Shown: positions 1 through 10,009, numbered from the stretch's first letter. The stretch: DNA of 32,186 bases from CAZCJA01 sp964499015 (GCA_964499015.1 CAZCJA010000021.1:1-32186); one strand, 5' to 3'. Notes: generated by a model not told the origin, from the sequence alone. A program made the numbers and translations.

Positions 1-2
1 TC

Positions 3-3000
3 CCTTTTCCGATAACGATCACCGCATTGAACGGCGTTACGCCGATCAGCAGCTTTAAAGACAGCATCATTCTTCGCGATGACATTGTGGGCGACATCCA
101 GACCGTTTCCGGAAGCCTTTTTGTAAACGGCATCGTTTCGACAACCACGGTTTTGACGACGGGCAACTGGACCACGCACCTCAATCACGTGACCGCTCGC
201 AACTCCGTGACCTACGTGGGTTTGCCGACATTCTCTTCCGGCGTCAGCAACAACATTTCGGTGGCTCCCGCGGCGTACGACCGCATCATTATGTTTATGC
301 CGGGTGAAACGCCGACCCCGGGCATCGCCCCGGGTAAAACCGGCACCGCAACGCAGCAGACCGCGGGCGTTGGCTTCAACCCGATCAATGTTTATGCAGT
401 CGACCGTTACTACAATCAATTGACGGCCGGCTACCCCGGCGGTCTGACGATTTCATTCAACTCCTCCGTTGGTGCGGACACCGTTCCCGGTGCGACCCCT
501 TTGATTTCCAATCCGTTGAACGTGGGCAGTTCCATTATTTTCAACCCGCCGCTCGGCTCCCGTACCATCACCGCGATACCGAGCATCAATAATTCGAACA
601 CGTCGCAGAGCGTGGTCACGGCCATCCCCGGTTCCGTTGCTCGTTATGCCTTTACCGTTCAGCCCACGACCTCAGCGTCGATGGGTGGCGCCGGCGCCGA
701 TATCGTCGCCGACGTTCCATTCACGATGCAGATCACCGCGTACGACGGGGCCAATAACATCCAGACGCTGACCAATGGCGCGGTCACCAACGCTTTGCAG
801 GTTCATTTGCAGACCGGCGGCTCGGGTCCGCAGTGGATCGACACCAATCCGGCGACGCTTGAGCCGGATAACACCGTGACCTTTGTAAACGGCGTGGCCA
901 CGATCAGCAATGTGCTTCTCACGCGCAACTGGCACGGCGTGTACGTCACGTTTAACGACGGCATCGTGCCGACGGCGACATCGAATTTATGGAAAGTCAT
1001 TCCGGGTACCGCAAAACAAATCGTCATGACGATGCGCGGCGCGCCCGGTCAATTGTTTCTGGAAGGCGAATACCCGGGAAACTCCGGCACGCCACCCACG
1101 GTCACCGCGGGCCAGCAAGTTCAGGTTGAATTGCGTTTGACCGACGGCCGTTGGAACATTGTCAGCGGCGCCGATACAGACAACACCACCGCCACTCTTT
1201 TGCCCGACAACACCACCAGCCCGCAGAAATACATCGATTCGACTGTTGTCACCGCTGACTTTCCTTTGGGTGGCGTGATCAGCGGCGGCGCCGCGCCTCT
1301 GGTAACGATGCGCAGCTCGGGCCTGCAGATTTTGCGCGCCCAAGCGGGCGGCTCGTTCTCCTTTATATCCAACAGCGCTTCCATTGCGGTTAACCCGGGT
1401 TCGTACGCCCGCATGATGCTGATTGGTCCCGGTGAAGTCGCTCATCCGGGTATTCAAACGGCTTTGCAATCCGATGGTAAAGTGGGCACCATTTCCGATC
1501 AGTTGGTCGGCGAGGACTTTACGATCCGCGCGGTCGCGACCGACAACTTCTGGAACCCGATCAGTGTGGCCGCATTCCCGACGATCAATTTCAATTTCCA
1601 GGATCCGAATTACACCATCAGCCCCGCCATCCCGATGCAAATGGGCGGCGCGGGGGAAAACTTCACAGTCACGCTGCAGTCCTTGTCGTTGCCGGAAATT
1701 GAAGTTTTCGACAATGTCGACAGCAATCCTCTTAAACGCCAGACGATTTCTATTAACGCCGCCCCTGGCGTTGTGGATCATTTCCGCATGACGTTGGGCA
1801 GTCTTGCCGCCAAAGAGGCGGGTGTGCCGTTCAGCGTGACCATCCAAGCCGAAGATGTTTTCAACAACGTGATCACGAGTTTGAGCGGCTACAACGTAAA
1901 CCTTCTCGCCAACACAGGCGCGACCACAATGTCGCCCGAAGTCGTGACGCTGACCAACGGCGTTTACAGCGGTAATTTAACGATGTTCGCCGCGACGACC
2001 ACGGCGCGCATTCAGATGTCGAACGGCAGTATTTTTTCGAATGGCCCGATTTTTGTCGTGAATCCGAACTCGGCGATGGGTGTCGGCGGTTATGCGCGCC
2101 TGCTCCTTTTATTGCCGGGCGAAGTCTCGACGCCGGGCATGAGCCTGGGCACCGTCGGTAAATCGGGCACGCCGTCCCCGGTAACGGTGGGCGTGGTCAG
2201 CGTTGTGCGCGCGATTTCATGCGACAACTATTACAATCCGATTGACGTCAGCGCGACGGTTCAGTTCGCGAGCAATAGATACGCGACCTTCGGCGGCGCT
2301 TCCGGTTCCTTGGCCAATGTGGACGGCCACGGTGAATACTCGACCACCATGATTTTGCGTACCGCGAGCACGCACACGATAACGCTGCTGGACGTCAACA
2401 ACGACGGCGTTGTGGCGCGTTCGACCAGCTCGATTTTGGGCAACGTCGGAACGTATCGAAAACTGCAGATTTTGGCACCAGGAGAAGTTTCGGATCCGGG
2501 CACCATCACGGTCCCGACCGGGAAAACCACGGCGCTTCCGACCGTGCAGAAAGCCGGCGTGCCGTTTACTGTGACGGTCAACGCGGTGGATGATTTCTGG
2601 AACGTTGTGCCGACCTTTAGCGCCGGCGACACGCACATGGCCGCAAACACACCGTCGGTGCTCTTCACGCCGCCGAACAATTTGCCGGGCAACAACGGCG
2701 TCCGTCCGTTCACCAACGGCGTTACCACCCGCGATGTTATCCTCGGCCAGCAGGGATTGTTTAACCTCACCGCGACCGATAACGACAACTTGACCAAGCC
2801 CGGCCAAACCGTCGAAGTTCAAGTGAATCCAGGCCCGATTTATGTCAGCACGGTGCCCGCGACGGCCACCGCCGGCCAGCCGTTCAGCATGACAATCTCT
2901 CTTGAAGAAGGCGGCGTTCCGCTTAACGGATATAACGGTACGGTCTTTTTGACCGCCAGCTTGTCCTCGGGTTCGACGTCATCGGGTCAATTCACGCCCG

Positions 3001-5480
3001 ATAATTCGCCGAAGGCTTACAATATGACCAATGGCGTCGTTAATATTAACGATTTGACCTACGCGCACGTGGAACGCATTAAAATCCGCATCACTGATAA
3101 CTTTAATCGCGTCGGCTTCTCCAACGACATCGAAGTCATTCCGAGCGGCCTCAAATATCGCGTGACCGTGCCGACGGCCAGCGTCGTCGCCGGCCCGCCG
3201 GCGAACTTCCCGGTTACCGTCGAACTTCTGGAAAACAACACCAACACGCGCGTGAAAAATCACGACCATGAAGTGCAGGTCGAGGTGATTTCGGCCATCA
3301 ACCCGTCGACGGACGGCGTCTACACGACGACCAGTACCAGTTTCTCGCAGGGCATCGCCACCTTTAACCAGTCGTACACCAAAGCCGAATCGATCATCAT
3401 TCGCATCACCGAGTCCGCCGCCAATGGCGATCCGGGTTTTGTGATCGCGCAGAAAACGAGCAACAACATCACGGTCGTCGCCGACGGTTATAAGAAGCTT
3501 CTTATATTGGCCCCGGGCGAAACGCACGTTCCGGGTGTTCAGTCGGGCACCGGAAAAACCGGTACGCCGACCTCGCGCCAATTGGGCGTGCCGTTCCTCG
3601 TGCAGATTCGCGGCGTCGACCAATACTGGAACGTTTCCAACGCGTTCAGCGGCGGCCAAATGAATTTGTCGTCGAACGACATTCCGGCGTCCCTGAATTC
3701 GAGCAACCCAAGCAACCAGAACGCGCCGCTCGTTAACGGCGAAAGCGCCTCCAGCATTGCGCTTTACACCGCCGGCACCGTTAACGTCACGGTCCGCGAT
3801 AACACGCCGGTTACCGGCTCCTCGATCGGCATTCAGACGGTGCAGTTGGCCGTCGGTGGAAACATTTATGAAATCGCCGTGCCCGCGCAACAGACAAGCG
3901 GCGTGAGCAACACCTTCAGCATGAGCATCACGCTTAAAGATTCCATTACGGGCAACGTCGTGACAAGCGCCAACCAGGTTGTGGACTTGTACCCGATGCT
4001 GCCCAGCGGCACTCCGGCGACGGGGACTCTTGGCGTGACGGACGCCAATATCGTTAACGGCGTCGCTAATATCGCGGCGCAGAGTTATTCATTGGCTGAA
4101 GATATTCTGATCCGCGTGATCGAACGCACCTCGAACCCGATCAAAAACGCGGGCAACAGCTCCGTTATCAACTTTATTCCGCGCCAAGTCAGCTATTCGT
4201 TCGAATTGCCGACCGAAGCGGAGGTGAGCACGCCGTTCCCGATCACGATCCGCGCGATCGACGTGGACACCGGCTCTCCAGTGAAAAATTTGAACCGCAC
4301 CAACGACCTCGAAGTGTACTCGACGTTGACCGCCGGTGTTAGCGCCGGCACGTTTGTGCCCCGCGGCGTCGGCGTGGTGAACATCGTTAACGGTGTGGCG
4401 AACATTTCCGGCACGCACAGCGCCGCCGAAGCGATCTTCTTCCGCATGACCGACAACACGTTCGGTACACCGAGCCAGAGCCCGGCCGCCCAGCTTACGT
4501 TTACGTCGGCGGGCAGCGTTAACATTAAGCCCGGATCGCTGGCGTCGCTAAACATCGTTGACTTTGAACTCCAATCGAACCAAACCACCACGTGGGTCTT
4601 GATTGCCCGCGATACGGCTGGCAATCCGATTCCCAACCAGACGCTTGTGTTCGACGTGACCTCCATTGAATTGCCGGGCCACTTGCTCATCAACGGCAGC
4701 GTGAACGATCACAGTCAGAAAACGGACGGCAACGGCCAGTTGAACGTCACGTTCACTCCGTCGGCCAACGCCAACGGTTTGGCCGAAATGACGATTAAAG
4801 ACGGCGATGTCGTTAATGGGTTTACCAAAGTGGTGAACATCGGCATCAATGGATTCCCGGCTGCCCCGGCTCGCGCCGCGCTGCCCGGAGAGGAATTGAT
4901 TCCGCTGAATTCGACGATCTTCCTTGATTTGGGCGATCCGTCGCTCGTTCCGCCGGCCATTATGCGGACGTTTTACCGCGTTGACGGGGGCGCGTGGACC
5001 ACGTACGACTCGAACGCGGGCATTTCGATCTTTACGCAACTGAAGCAGTATCAGGTCGAGTGGTATTCGGAAGTTTGCTACGACGGCCCGGCCTGTTCGA
5101 ACCCGGTAAGCCAATTATCCGCGGCGGGCGCGGCCAATGTGCGTGCGCTCGTCACCTTCAATCGGGACGGGAAACTCTCAGGCTTCCCAAGTCCGTTCAA
5201 CCCGAAGAGACACGGGTACATGACGATCACCTACGAACTTCCGTCCAACTCAAACGTCGAGATCGATATTTACGACCTTTTTGGTCAGAAAGTCTGGCAT
5301 CGCGACATCTCCGCCGGCCAGGAAGGTGGAACCGCCTCCAGTGGTACTTCGACCAATACCGTCCTCTGGTATGGCGTCAACGACAGCGGCACGCAGGTGG
5401 GCGCGGGCGGATATATCGTTACCGTCAAACCCGGCGTGACCGGCCAGACGATGAGAACGAAGGTCTTGGTGGTTAAATAA
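3..5480 (+). CDS. Giant repetitive Ig-like surface protein with C-terminal FlgD-Ig/sorting-like domain (5' partial)
   Basis: The reading frame is open from the first bases of the window, so the true start lies upstream; the TTG at 27 is not a convincing start. About 1825 residues are visible, rich in Thr, Asn, Gly and Val with few Cys, as in secreted beta-rich adhesins. One repeat type carries L-x-PGE-x3-PG then KTGTP and later DxxWN (near 291, 1419, 2112, 2475, 3507; a degenerate copy near 1033). A second type ends in NGVxNI then AExIxIRxTD (four copies between about 3000 and 4470). A Big-1/invasin-like unit with TDGNGQ follows (about 4545-4860), then a segment with YRVDGGAWTTYD (about 4860-5150). 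The last 100 residues (from 5181: PSPFNP, then DLFGQKVW, then WYGVNDSG and GGYIVTV) match the FlgD-Ig / type IX C-terminal sorting fold. I infer a cell-surface or secreted protein anchored or exported through that domain. The adjacent PorV-like gene supports this. The specific ligand is unknown. Confidence 0.85.
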   Translation, partial: PFPITITALNGVTPISSFKDSIILRDDIVGDIQTVSGSLFVNGIVSTTTVLTTGNWTTHLNHVTARNSVTYVGLPTFSSGVSNNISVAPAAYDRIIMFMPGETPTPGIAPGKTGTATQQTAGVGFNPINVYAVDRYYNQLTAGYPGGLTISFNSSVGADTVPGATPLISNPLNVGSSIIFNPPLGSRTITAIPSINNSNTSQSVVTAIPGSVARYAFTVQPTTSASMGGAGADIVADVPFTMQITAYDGANNIQTLTNGAVTNALQVHLQTGGSGPQWIDTNPATLEPDNTVTFVNGVATISNVLLTRNWHGVYVTFNDGIVPTATSNLWKVIPGTAKQIVMTMRGAPGQLFLEGEYPGNSGTPPTVTAGQQVQVELRLTDGRWNIVSGADTDNTTATLLPDNTTSPQKYIDSTVVTADFPLGGVISGGAAPLVTMRSSGLQILRAQAGGSFSFISNSASIAVNPGSYARMMLIGPGEVAHPGIQTALQSDGKVGTISDQLVGEDFTIRAVATDNFWNPISVAAFPTINFNFQDPNYTISPAIPMQMGGAGENFTVTLQSLSLPEIEVFDNVDSNPLKRQTISINAAPGVVDHFRMTLGSLAAKEAGVPFSVTIQAEDVFNNVITSLSGYNVNLLANTGATTMSPEVVTLTNGVYSGNLTMFAATTTARIQMSNGSIFSNGPIFVVNPNSAMGVGGYARLLLLLPGEVSTPGMSLGTVGKSGTPSPVTVGVVSVVRAISCDNYYNPIDVSATVQFASNRYATFGGASGSLANVDGHGEYSTTMILRTASTHTITLLDVNNDGVVARSTSSILGNVGTYRKLQILAPGEVSDPGTITVPTGKTTALPTVQKAGVPFTVTVNAVDDFWNVVPTFSAGDTHMAANTPSVLFTPPNNLPGNNGVRPFTNGVTTRDVILGQQGLFNLTATDNDNLTKPGQTVEVQVNPGPIYVSTVPATATAGQPFSMTISLEEGGVPLNGYNGTVFLTASLSSGSTSSGQFTPDNSPKAYNMTNGVVNINDLTYAHVERIKIRITDNFNRVGFSNDIEVIPSGLKYRVTVPTASVVAGPPANFPVTVELLENNTNTRVKNHDHEVQVEVISAINPSTDGVYTTTSTSFSQGIATFNQSYTKAESIIIRITESAANGDPGFVIAQKTSNNITVVADGYKKLLILAPGETHVPGVQSGTGKTGTPTSRQLGVPFLVQIRGVDQYWNVSNAFSGGQMNLSSNDIPASLNSSNPSNQNAPLVNGESASSIALYTAGTVNVTVRDNTPVTGSSIGIQTVQLAVGGNIYEIAVPAQQTSGVSNTFSMSITLKDSITGNVVTSANQVVDLYPMLPSGTPATGTLGVTDANIVNGVANIAAQSYSLAEDILIRVIERTSNPIKNAGNSSVINFIPRQVSYSFELPTEAEVSTPFPITIRAIDVDTGSPVKNLNRTNDLEVYSTLTAGVSAGTFVPRGVGVVNIVNGVANISGTHSAAEAIFFRMTDNTFGTPSQSPAAQLTFTSAGSVNIKPGSLASLNIVDFELQSNQTTTWVLIARDTAGNPIPNQTLVFDVTSIELPGHLLINGSVNDHSQKTDGNGQLNVTFTPSANANGLAEMTIKDGDVVNGFTKVVNIGINGFPAAPARAALPGEELIPLNSTIFLDLGDPSLVPPAIMRTFYRVDGGAWTTYDSNAGISIFTQLKQYQVEWYSEVCYDGPACSNPVSQLSAAGAANVRALVTFNRDGKLSGFPSPFNPKRHGYMTITYELPSNSNVEIDIYDLFGQKVWHRDISAGQEGGTASSGTSTNTVLWYGVNDSGTQVGAGGYIVTVKPGVTGQTMRTKVLVVK

Positions 5481-5500
5481 TGAAACTTTTAACTCAAAAT

Positions 5501-5544
5501 AAAGGGCTTTGGCAGGCGGGGGAACCCGGCAGGGCCCTTTTTTT
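5501..5544 (+). terminator. Intrinsic terminator after the surface-protein gene
   Basis: AAAGGGC (5501-5507) pairs with GCCCTTT (5534-5540). The loop can form an inner CGGG/CCCG stem, and the run of T continues to 5544. It begins about 20 nt after the stop codon at 5478-5480, where a Rho-independent terminator is expected, and separates the surface protein from the next operon. Confidence 0.75.
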
Positions 5545-5590
5545 GCCCAAAAAAAATGTCACGTCTTTATCACCTAAATCGCTCGTTTAT

Positions 5591-5646
5591 GCCATGTCTG
5601 GATTCGGTGGCCCCTCTGTTGCATCTTCAGAGGGTGTAACAGAATC
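5591..5646 (+). promoter_or_regulatory. Possible structured 5' leader of the envelope operon
   Basis: Between the terminator and the PorV-like gene there are nested inverted repeats. CCCTCTG (5612-5618) pairs perfectly with CAGAGGG (5628-5634) around a 9-nt loop. GATTC (5601-5605) can pair with GAATC (5642-5646) outside it, and GCCA (5591-5594) with TGGC (5608-5611) as an alternative. The layout could be an RNA leader or an operator palindrome. It matches no riboswitch class I can name, and no clear -35/-10 pair was found nearby. Confidence 0.3.
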
Positions 5647-5678
5647 GCTCGAGACCACAAAAACGGCGGTAAACTAAA

Positions 5679-7034
5679 ATGGACAGAATAATCATCTCCC
5701 TGACTTCAAACGTGAACAACCAGGCTGAAAACGGCCGTTTTGCTCGTTTGGCGTATATCGCGCTCGCCGCGATTCTGATCCTTTTTACGGCGATTCATTC
5801 CCATGCCTCGGCTAGCTTTGGCCAGGCGTCGGACGTGTTCAATATCGGCGCCGGCGCCCGCTCGATGGCCATGGGCAGCGCCTTCACCGCGGTTGCGGAC
5901 GACGCCTCCGCTCCTTATTTCAACCCGGCCGGTTTGGCTCATTTGGACGAACACCAGCTCATGGCCATGCACGCCCCGCTTTTCTTGGACTCCAGCTACA
6001 ACTACATCGCCTCGGCCAACCCGCTCGGCGATAGATTGGGCACGGTGGCCCTTTCGGCCGCGATGCTTATGTCCGACAAATTTGTCGTTCGCGACGTGAA
6101 CAACGCCATCACCGATTCCAACGGCAGCATCCGCAATAACGCGCTTTTCGCCTCCTACGCGCATAAGCTTCCGTACAACCTGTCCGGCGGCGTTAACGTT
6201 AAATTTATTCAGAACAAGATCGTCGGCTACTCCGGCAGCGATTTCGGCTTGGACGTGGGCCTCATGTGGACACACAGCCAGTATTTGAAAGTCGGTATGG
6301 CCATGGCCAACATGAACTCGCCGAAAGTCCAGCTCGACACCGACGAAGATGTTTTTCGTCCGATCACTCGTCTCGGCGTGGCCTCCGAGGTTTATAAGGA
6401 CAAACTTTTGCTCGCGATCGACATGACCAAGGTCAACCAAGGCGACTCTCTGTACGCGGCCGGCGTGGAATACGCGCCGCACAAACTATTTTCACTTCGG
6501 GGTGGCTATAACGCGAATCGTAGCTATACTTTTGGAATGGGCGTAAAACTCAACGCGATTCGCGTTGACTACGCTTTCAGCGACACCGATTTGGGCGCGT
6601 TCAACAAGGTTTCGTTCACATGGGCTTGGCACAACATCTACAAGACCGACCTTGAACCGCCGATGAAAGAAGGCCGTGCGATCTATCCGCTGACCGGCTT
6701 CGCGAACGAAGTGGCTTTTAAGACCGCGGTGCCCGACCATATGGTCGCGCGCTGGACGCTGCAGATCAAGAACAGCGAAGGCAAAGATGTGCGCAAGCTC
6801 GGCGGCGACTTGAGACCGCCGGAGATCGTGAAATGGGACGCTCGCAACGAAGTGGGCGAACCGATGGTGGACGGCAAATACAACTACACCTTCACGGTCG
6901 ACTACAAGAACGGCAAGAGCTGGAAAGTTGACGGCGGCTTGGACTTGGCGCTCCCGAACAACCAGCTTGATGACGAGACGAACATGGACTTGAAGTTGAA
7001 CGGGACCGAAGGGTCGGAGGAAGAAATGAAATGA
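5679..7034 (+). CDS. PorV/PorQ-like outer-membrane beta-barrel protein with C-terminal FlgD-Ig-like domain
   Basis: 451 aa. Residues 1-45 are a long signal peptide with a basic n-region (R20, R23), a hydrophobic core LAYIALAAILILF and a likely cut after SHASA. The mature start GARSMAMGSAFTAVADDASAPYFNPAGLA (residues about 54-82) is the hallmark of the PorV/PorQ (UPF0164) family; FadL-like barrels also share the NPAG motif. Alternating strands run to about residue 330. Residues about 350-425 carry VKWDARNEVG and DGKYNYTF, a FlgD-Ig-like domain resembling the end of the upstream surface protein. In type IX secretion PorV is the outer-membrane shuttle that hands over proteins bearing C-terminal sorting domains, so the neighbourhood is suggestive, but the export role here is inference. 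First gene of the operon; the ATG is preceded by a weak GGCGG. It overlaps the next gene by 4 nt. Confidence 0.82.
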   Translation: MDRIIISLTSNVNNQAENGRFARLAYIALAAILILFTAIHSHASASFGQASDVFNIGAGARSMAMGSAFTAVADDASAPYFNPAGLAHLDEHQLMAMHAPLFLDSSYNYIASANPLGDRLGTVALSAAMLMSDKFVVRDVNNAITDSNGSIRNNALFASYAHKLPYNLSGGVNVKFIQNKIVGYSGSDFGLDVGLMWTHSQYLKVGMAMANMNSPKVQLDTDEDVFRPITRLGVASEVYKDKLLLAIDMTKVNQGDSLYAAGVEYAPHKLFSLRGGYNANRSYTFGMGVKLNAIRVDYAFSDTDLGAFNKVSFTWAWHNIYKTDLEPPMKEGRAIYPLTGFANEVAFKTAVPDHMVARWTLQIKNSEGKDVRKLGGDLRPPEIVKWDARNEVGEPMVDGKYNYTFTVDYKNGKSWKVDGGLDLALPNNQLDDETNMDLKLNGTEGSEEEMK

Positions 7035-10009
7035 AGTTCACAAAAATAGTCAGCTCGGTTCTCATGGCGGGACTCATCGCCATGCCGGTTTTCGGCGTCT
7101 CCGAAGATCCACTTCAGCAATTTAAACTCGCCTCCCTCGCTTACCAGAACGGCCGTTACGATTCAGCGGAACAGGAATTCCAGGCGTTTCTAAACTACCA
7201 CTCCAAACACAAACTCGCAGCCCAGGCCCAGTTCGCCCTCGGTGAAATCAAGTTTGCGCAAAAGAAGTACCCGGAAGCGGCCGATCATTTTATGGCGGTG
7301 GTTAAAAAATACGGGGGAACGTATGAGGCGTTGAACGCCCAGCTCCGTTTTGGCCACTGCGAATTCAACATGAAGAAGTATTTAAACGCGATCGACCATT
7401 TCAAAATCGTGAAGCTGAAGGCGCCGAAGGCGCTGAGATCGGAAGCGATCCTCGGCGAAGCGCTGGCGATGATGCAGATGAAAAACCGCGACAAGGCCGA
7501 AGTTCTTCTCAACGATTTGATCCAGTCTTACCCGAAATACAAAAACAACCCCGCGGCGGTCGTCCCCCTGGGTCTCATTTATATGGAACGCAACCGCCTG
7601 CAGGAATCCGAAGAGCTTTTGTCGCTTTTGCCGGAGGATTTGGGCGCCCGCTTTTATAAAGGCGTCGCATTGCGGAAACTGGGGCAGACCATTGCCGCTT
7701 CGCAGATATTTAAAGACGTCGCCGAGATGGAGCCCGACGGTTTTTGGGCCGATAAGTCGCAGTTACAAATGGCCGAGGCGTATTACCAGGTTGGCGAACT
7801 TAATTTGGCCTATGACAGCTACCGCAAAGTGTTCGACAAGTATTTGCAAAGCCCGCTTCGTCCGTACGCGCTGCACCGCATGGCCAGCATTCAATTTCAG
7901 TTGGGTCGTTTCCAGGAAGCGGGACTCAAATGGGAACAGCTGGTCCGCACGTTTCAGGACGACGTCAATTTGCCCAATGGTATTTACATGTTGGGCGAGA
8001 TGGCGCTGCGCCAAGGCGAATACGGCAAAGCCATTTCCTTTTTCAGCCAAATTGCGGACACGCACGAATTGCGCATGGACGCCCAGTACAAAATCATTTG
8101 GTGCTTGGCCCAGCAGAACCAGGATGAAACCACCGTTGCCCGTGCCCAGCTATTCTTAAAGGTCTATCCGTGGGGCGACCTCGCCGCCAAAACCCATTTG
8201 ATCAAAGGCATTTGCCTGCAGCGCATGGCCAAATTCCGCGAAGCCAACCAGGAATACCAGATCGTTATCGATCAGTTCGGTAACTCCGCATTTTCCGAAA
8301 AAGCGATGTATTTAATGGCGACCTCCTATTTCCAAAACAACCAACTGGCCGAAATCGTGACGAGCTTGAACTCGCAGTTGAAACTCGCGCCGGTCAGCCC
8401 GACGCGTTGGCAGGCCGACACTTATTTGTGGGTCGCGGAAGCGTATTTCGCGCTCGACCAATACGAAGCGGCCGGCCGCACCTATCAGCTTGTCGTCGAT
8501 AACTATAAGGATACCCCGAAACTCGCGCACGCGATGCTGGGCGTCGCATCTTCGTTGGCCAAGGCGGGGAAATACGACGAAGCGGCGATTGCGCACGAAC
8601 GCGCGCTCGGCATGGCCGAAAATTTGAAGAGCCAGGAAGTGAAGCGCTCAGTGCTCATGGACACCGCGCAGGTCTTGTTCACGCAGAAGAAATACGACAA
8701 GGCGATGGGCTACTTCGACGAATTCACCAACCGCTATCCGGACGATCCGCTTGTTCCGGAAGCGCTGTATCAGGCCGGCATGTCCTACTATCGCCTCGAG
8801 TATTACACAGAAGCGATGAACCGCTGGGGCCGCGTCGTGAAAAACTTCCCACAGAACGGTTTGGCGCCGGACGCGCTGTACCAGATCGGCAAAACACAGT
8901 TTGGTCTGGGCAACTACTCCGAAGCCGCGATTCAACTGCAGTTGTTGATCGACAAATATCCGCAGTACTCCGAAACCAAGGCCGCCCGCGTGCAGATCGC
9001 CCAGAGCTACTACAACCAGGGCCGTTTCGATCTGGCCGCCCAGCGCCTGCAGGAATTTCTGAATAACTATCCGAAAGACCCCAAATCAAAAGACGTGCTT
9101 GAGCTGCTGCAAATGGCGCATTATCGCCAGGGCAAGCAGAAAGGCGATTTGATGGCATTGACCGAGAAGTTTCCGACGAGCAAGCTCACCGCGGACATTT
9201 ACTGGCAATTGGGCGCGGACGCCTTCAACGAGAAGCAATACAAACAGGCTTTGCAGTACTTCCAGAAGCTGGTGGGTGAATTCCCCGAGGCCCAACAAGT
9301 CACGCAGGCCTACTTCTACATGGCAGAATGCCATTTCAATCTGCAGGAGTATCCGAAAGCCGTCACCGCGTACAAAAACTACGTGCTGAACTTCCCGAAA
9401 GCCCCGAACCGCGTACAGGCGCTGTTCCGTTTGGGCGTCAGCCACTTCCAGGCGGGAAATTTCAACGAAGCGGTGATTGCGTTCAACGACGCGCTCGAGG
9501 CCGACCCGAATGGCCCGCTTTCGCGCGACGCTATGATCAATATTCCTCTTTGCTACAAGAAATTGGGACAGCCGACGGAAGCACTCAGTTCCTATGAACG
9601 CATCTTGACGCGTTTCCCCGATGATCCGCAGAAAAACAAGATCCGCTTTCAGATGGGCGAGCTAAACGAGGAAATCAAGGAATACGAAGCGGCGCTCAAA
9701 CACTATCAGGCGATCCCGGAAAACTCAGAAGAGATTTTCGATTCGCTCGTGGCCCAAGGCCGCGTGTACCGTCTTTTGAAACTGCCCAACAAAGAGCTCG
9801 CCGTGTTCGAGAAACTGCGCCAGACCGGTCCCGTCGCCAACGACGTGCGCATCACCGGTATGGTGACGCTCGCCGAGCTCTATCAGGAAATGGGGCAAGT
9901 GGACAATTCGATCGCCGTCTATGAAGATATTGCGAAAAACACCAAGAACGCCGATTGGAAGCAAGCGGCGATCGAACGCGCCCGGATTTTAAGAGCCGAA
10001 GGCAAATAA
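7031..10009 (+). CDS. Large periplasmic TPR-repeat protein (CpoB/BamD-like repeats)
   Basis: 992 aa. A signal peptide (MKFTKIVSSVLMAGLIAMPVFG, about 22 residues) is followed by more than a dozen tetratricopeptide units almost to the C-terminus. Typical units read AxxYYxxGxYxxAxxxFxxxxxxYP (for example around nt 8770-8830, 8870-8960 and 8990-9070), the variant seen in YbgF/CpoB, BamD and PorW/SprE-type proteins. There is no enzymatic motif, so it is most likely a long superhelical scaffold binding envelope partners. ATG at 7031 overlaps the PorV-like stop (ATGA), implying translational coupling. The next gene starts 25 nt downstream. By position it could replace CpoB of Tol-Pal systems or the TPR lipoproteins of gliding/type IX machines. 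At 992 aa it is far longer than CpoB (about 260 aa). Export is clear from the sequence; the partners are inferred. Confidence 0.85.
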   Translation: MKFTKIVSSVLMAGLIAMPVFGVSEDPLQQFKLASLAYQNGRYDSAEQEFQAFLNYHSKHKLAAQAQFALGEIKFAQKKYPEAADHFMAVVKKYGGTYEALNAQLRFGHCEFNMKKYLNAIDHFKIVKLKAPKALRSEAILGEALAMMQMKNRDKAEVLLNDLIQSYPKYKNNPAAVVPLGLIYMERNRLQESEELLSLLPEDLGARFYKGVALRKLGQTIAASQIFKDVAEMEPDGFWADKSQLQMAEAYYQVGELNLAYDSYRKVFDKYLQSPLRPYALHRMASIQFQLGRFQEAGLKWEQLVRTFQDDVNLPNGIYMLGEMALRQGEYGKAISFFSQIADTHELRMDAQYKIIWCLAQQNQDETTVARAQLFLKVYPWGDLAAKTHLIKGICLQRMAKFREANQEYQIVIDQFGNSAFSEKAMYLMATSYFQNNQLAEIVTSLNSQLKLAPVSPTRWQADTYLWVAEAYFALDQYEAAGRTYQLVVDNYKDTPKLAHAMLGVASSLAKAGKYDEAAIAHERALGMAENLKSQEVKRSVLMDTAQVLFTQKKYDKAMGYFDEFTNRYPDDPLVPEALYQAGMSYYRLEYYTEAMNRWGRVVKNFPQNGLAPDALYQIGKTQFGLGNYSEAAIQLQLLIDKYPQYSETKAARVQIAQSYYNQGRFDLAAQRLQEFLNNYPKDPKSKDVLELLQMAHYRQGKQKGDLMALTEKFPTSKLTADIYWQLGADAFNEKQYKQALQYFQKLVGEFPEAQQVTQAYFYMAECHFNLQEYPKAVTAYKNYVLNFPKAPNRVQALFRLGVSHFQAGNFNEAVIAFNDALEADPNGPLSRDAMINIPLCYKKLGQPTEALSSYERILTRFPDDPQKNKIRFQMGELNEEIKEYEAALKHYQAIPENSEEIFDSLVAQGRVYRLLKLPNKELAVFEKLRQTGPVANDVRITGMVTLAELYQEMGQVDNSIAVYEDIAKNTKNADWKQAAIERARILRAEGK

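Noticed and set aside
987..3890. Several long - strand frames (286, 201 and 303 residues) under the surface protein
   Set aside because: Arg/Asn/Gly-rich products typical of antisense translation of GC-rich, Thr/Val-rich coding sequence; no start signals and no domains.
5559..5580. TCAC-N7-TCAC direct repeat with 11-bp period, possibly another Pho-like box
   Set aside because: Only two short units, no TTA core and no match to the 37-bp element at the giant genes.
5480..5677. 65-codon open frame starting ATG at the surface-protein stop (TAATG)
   Set aside because: It runs straight through the terminator hairpin and T-run at 5501-5544 and through the leader repeats, and its protein has no recognisable features.
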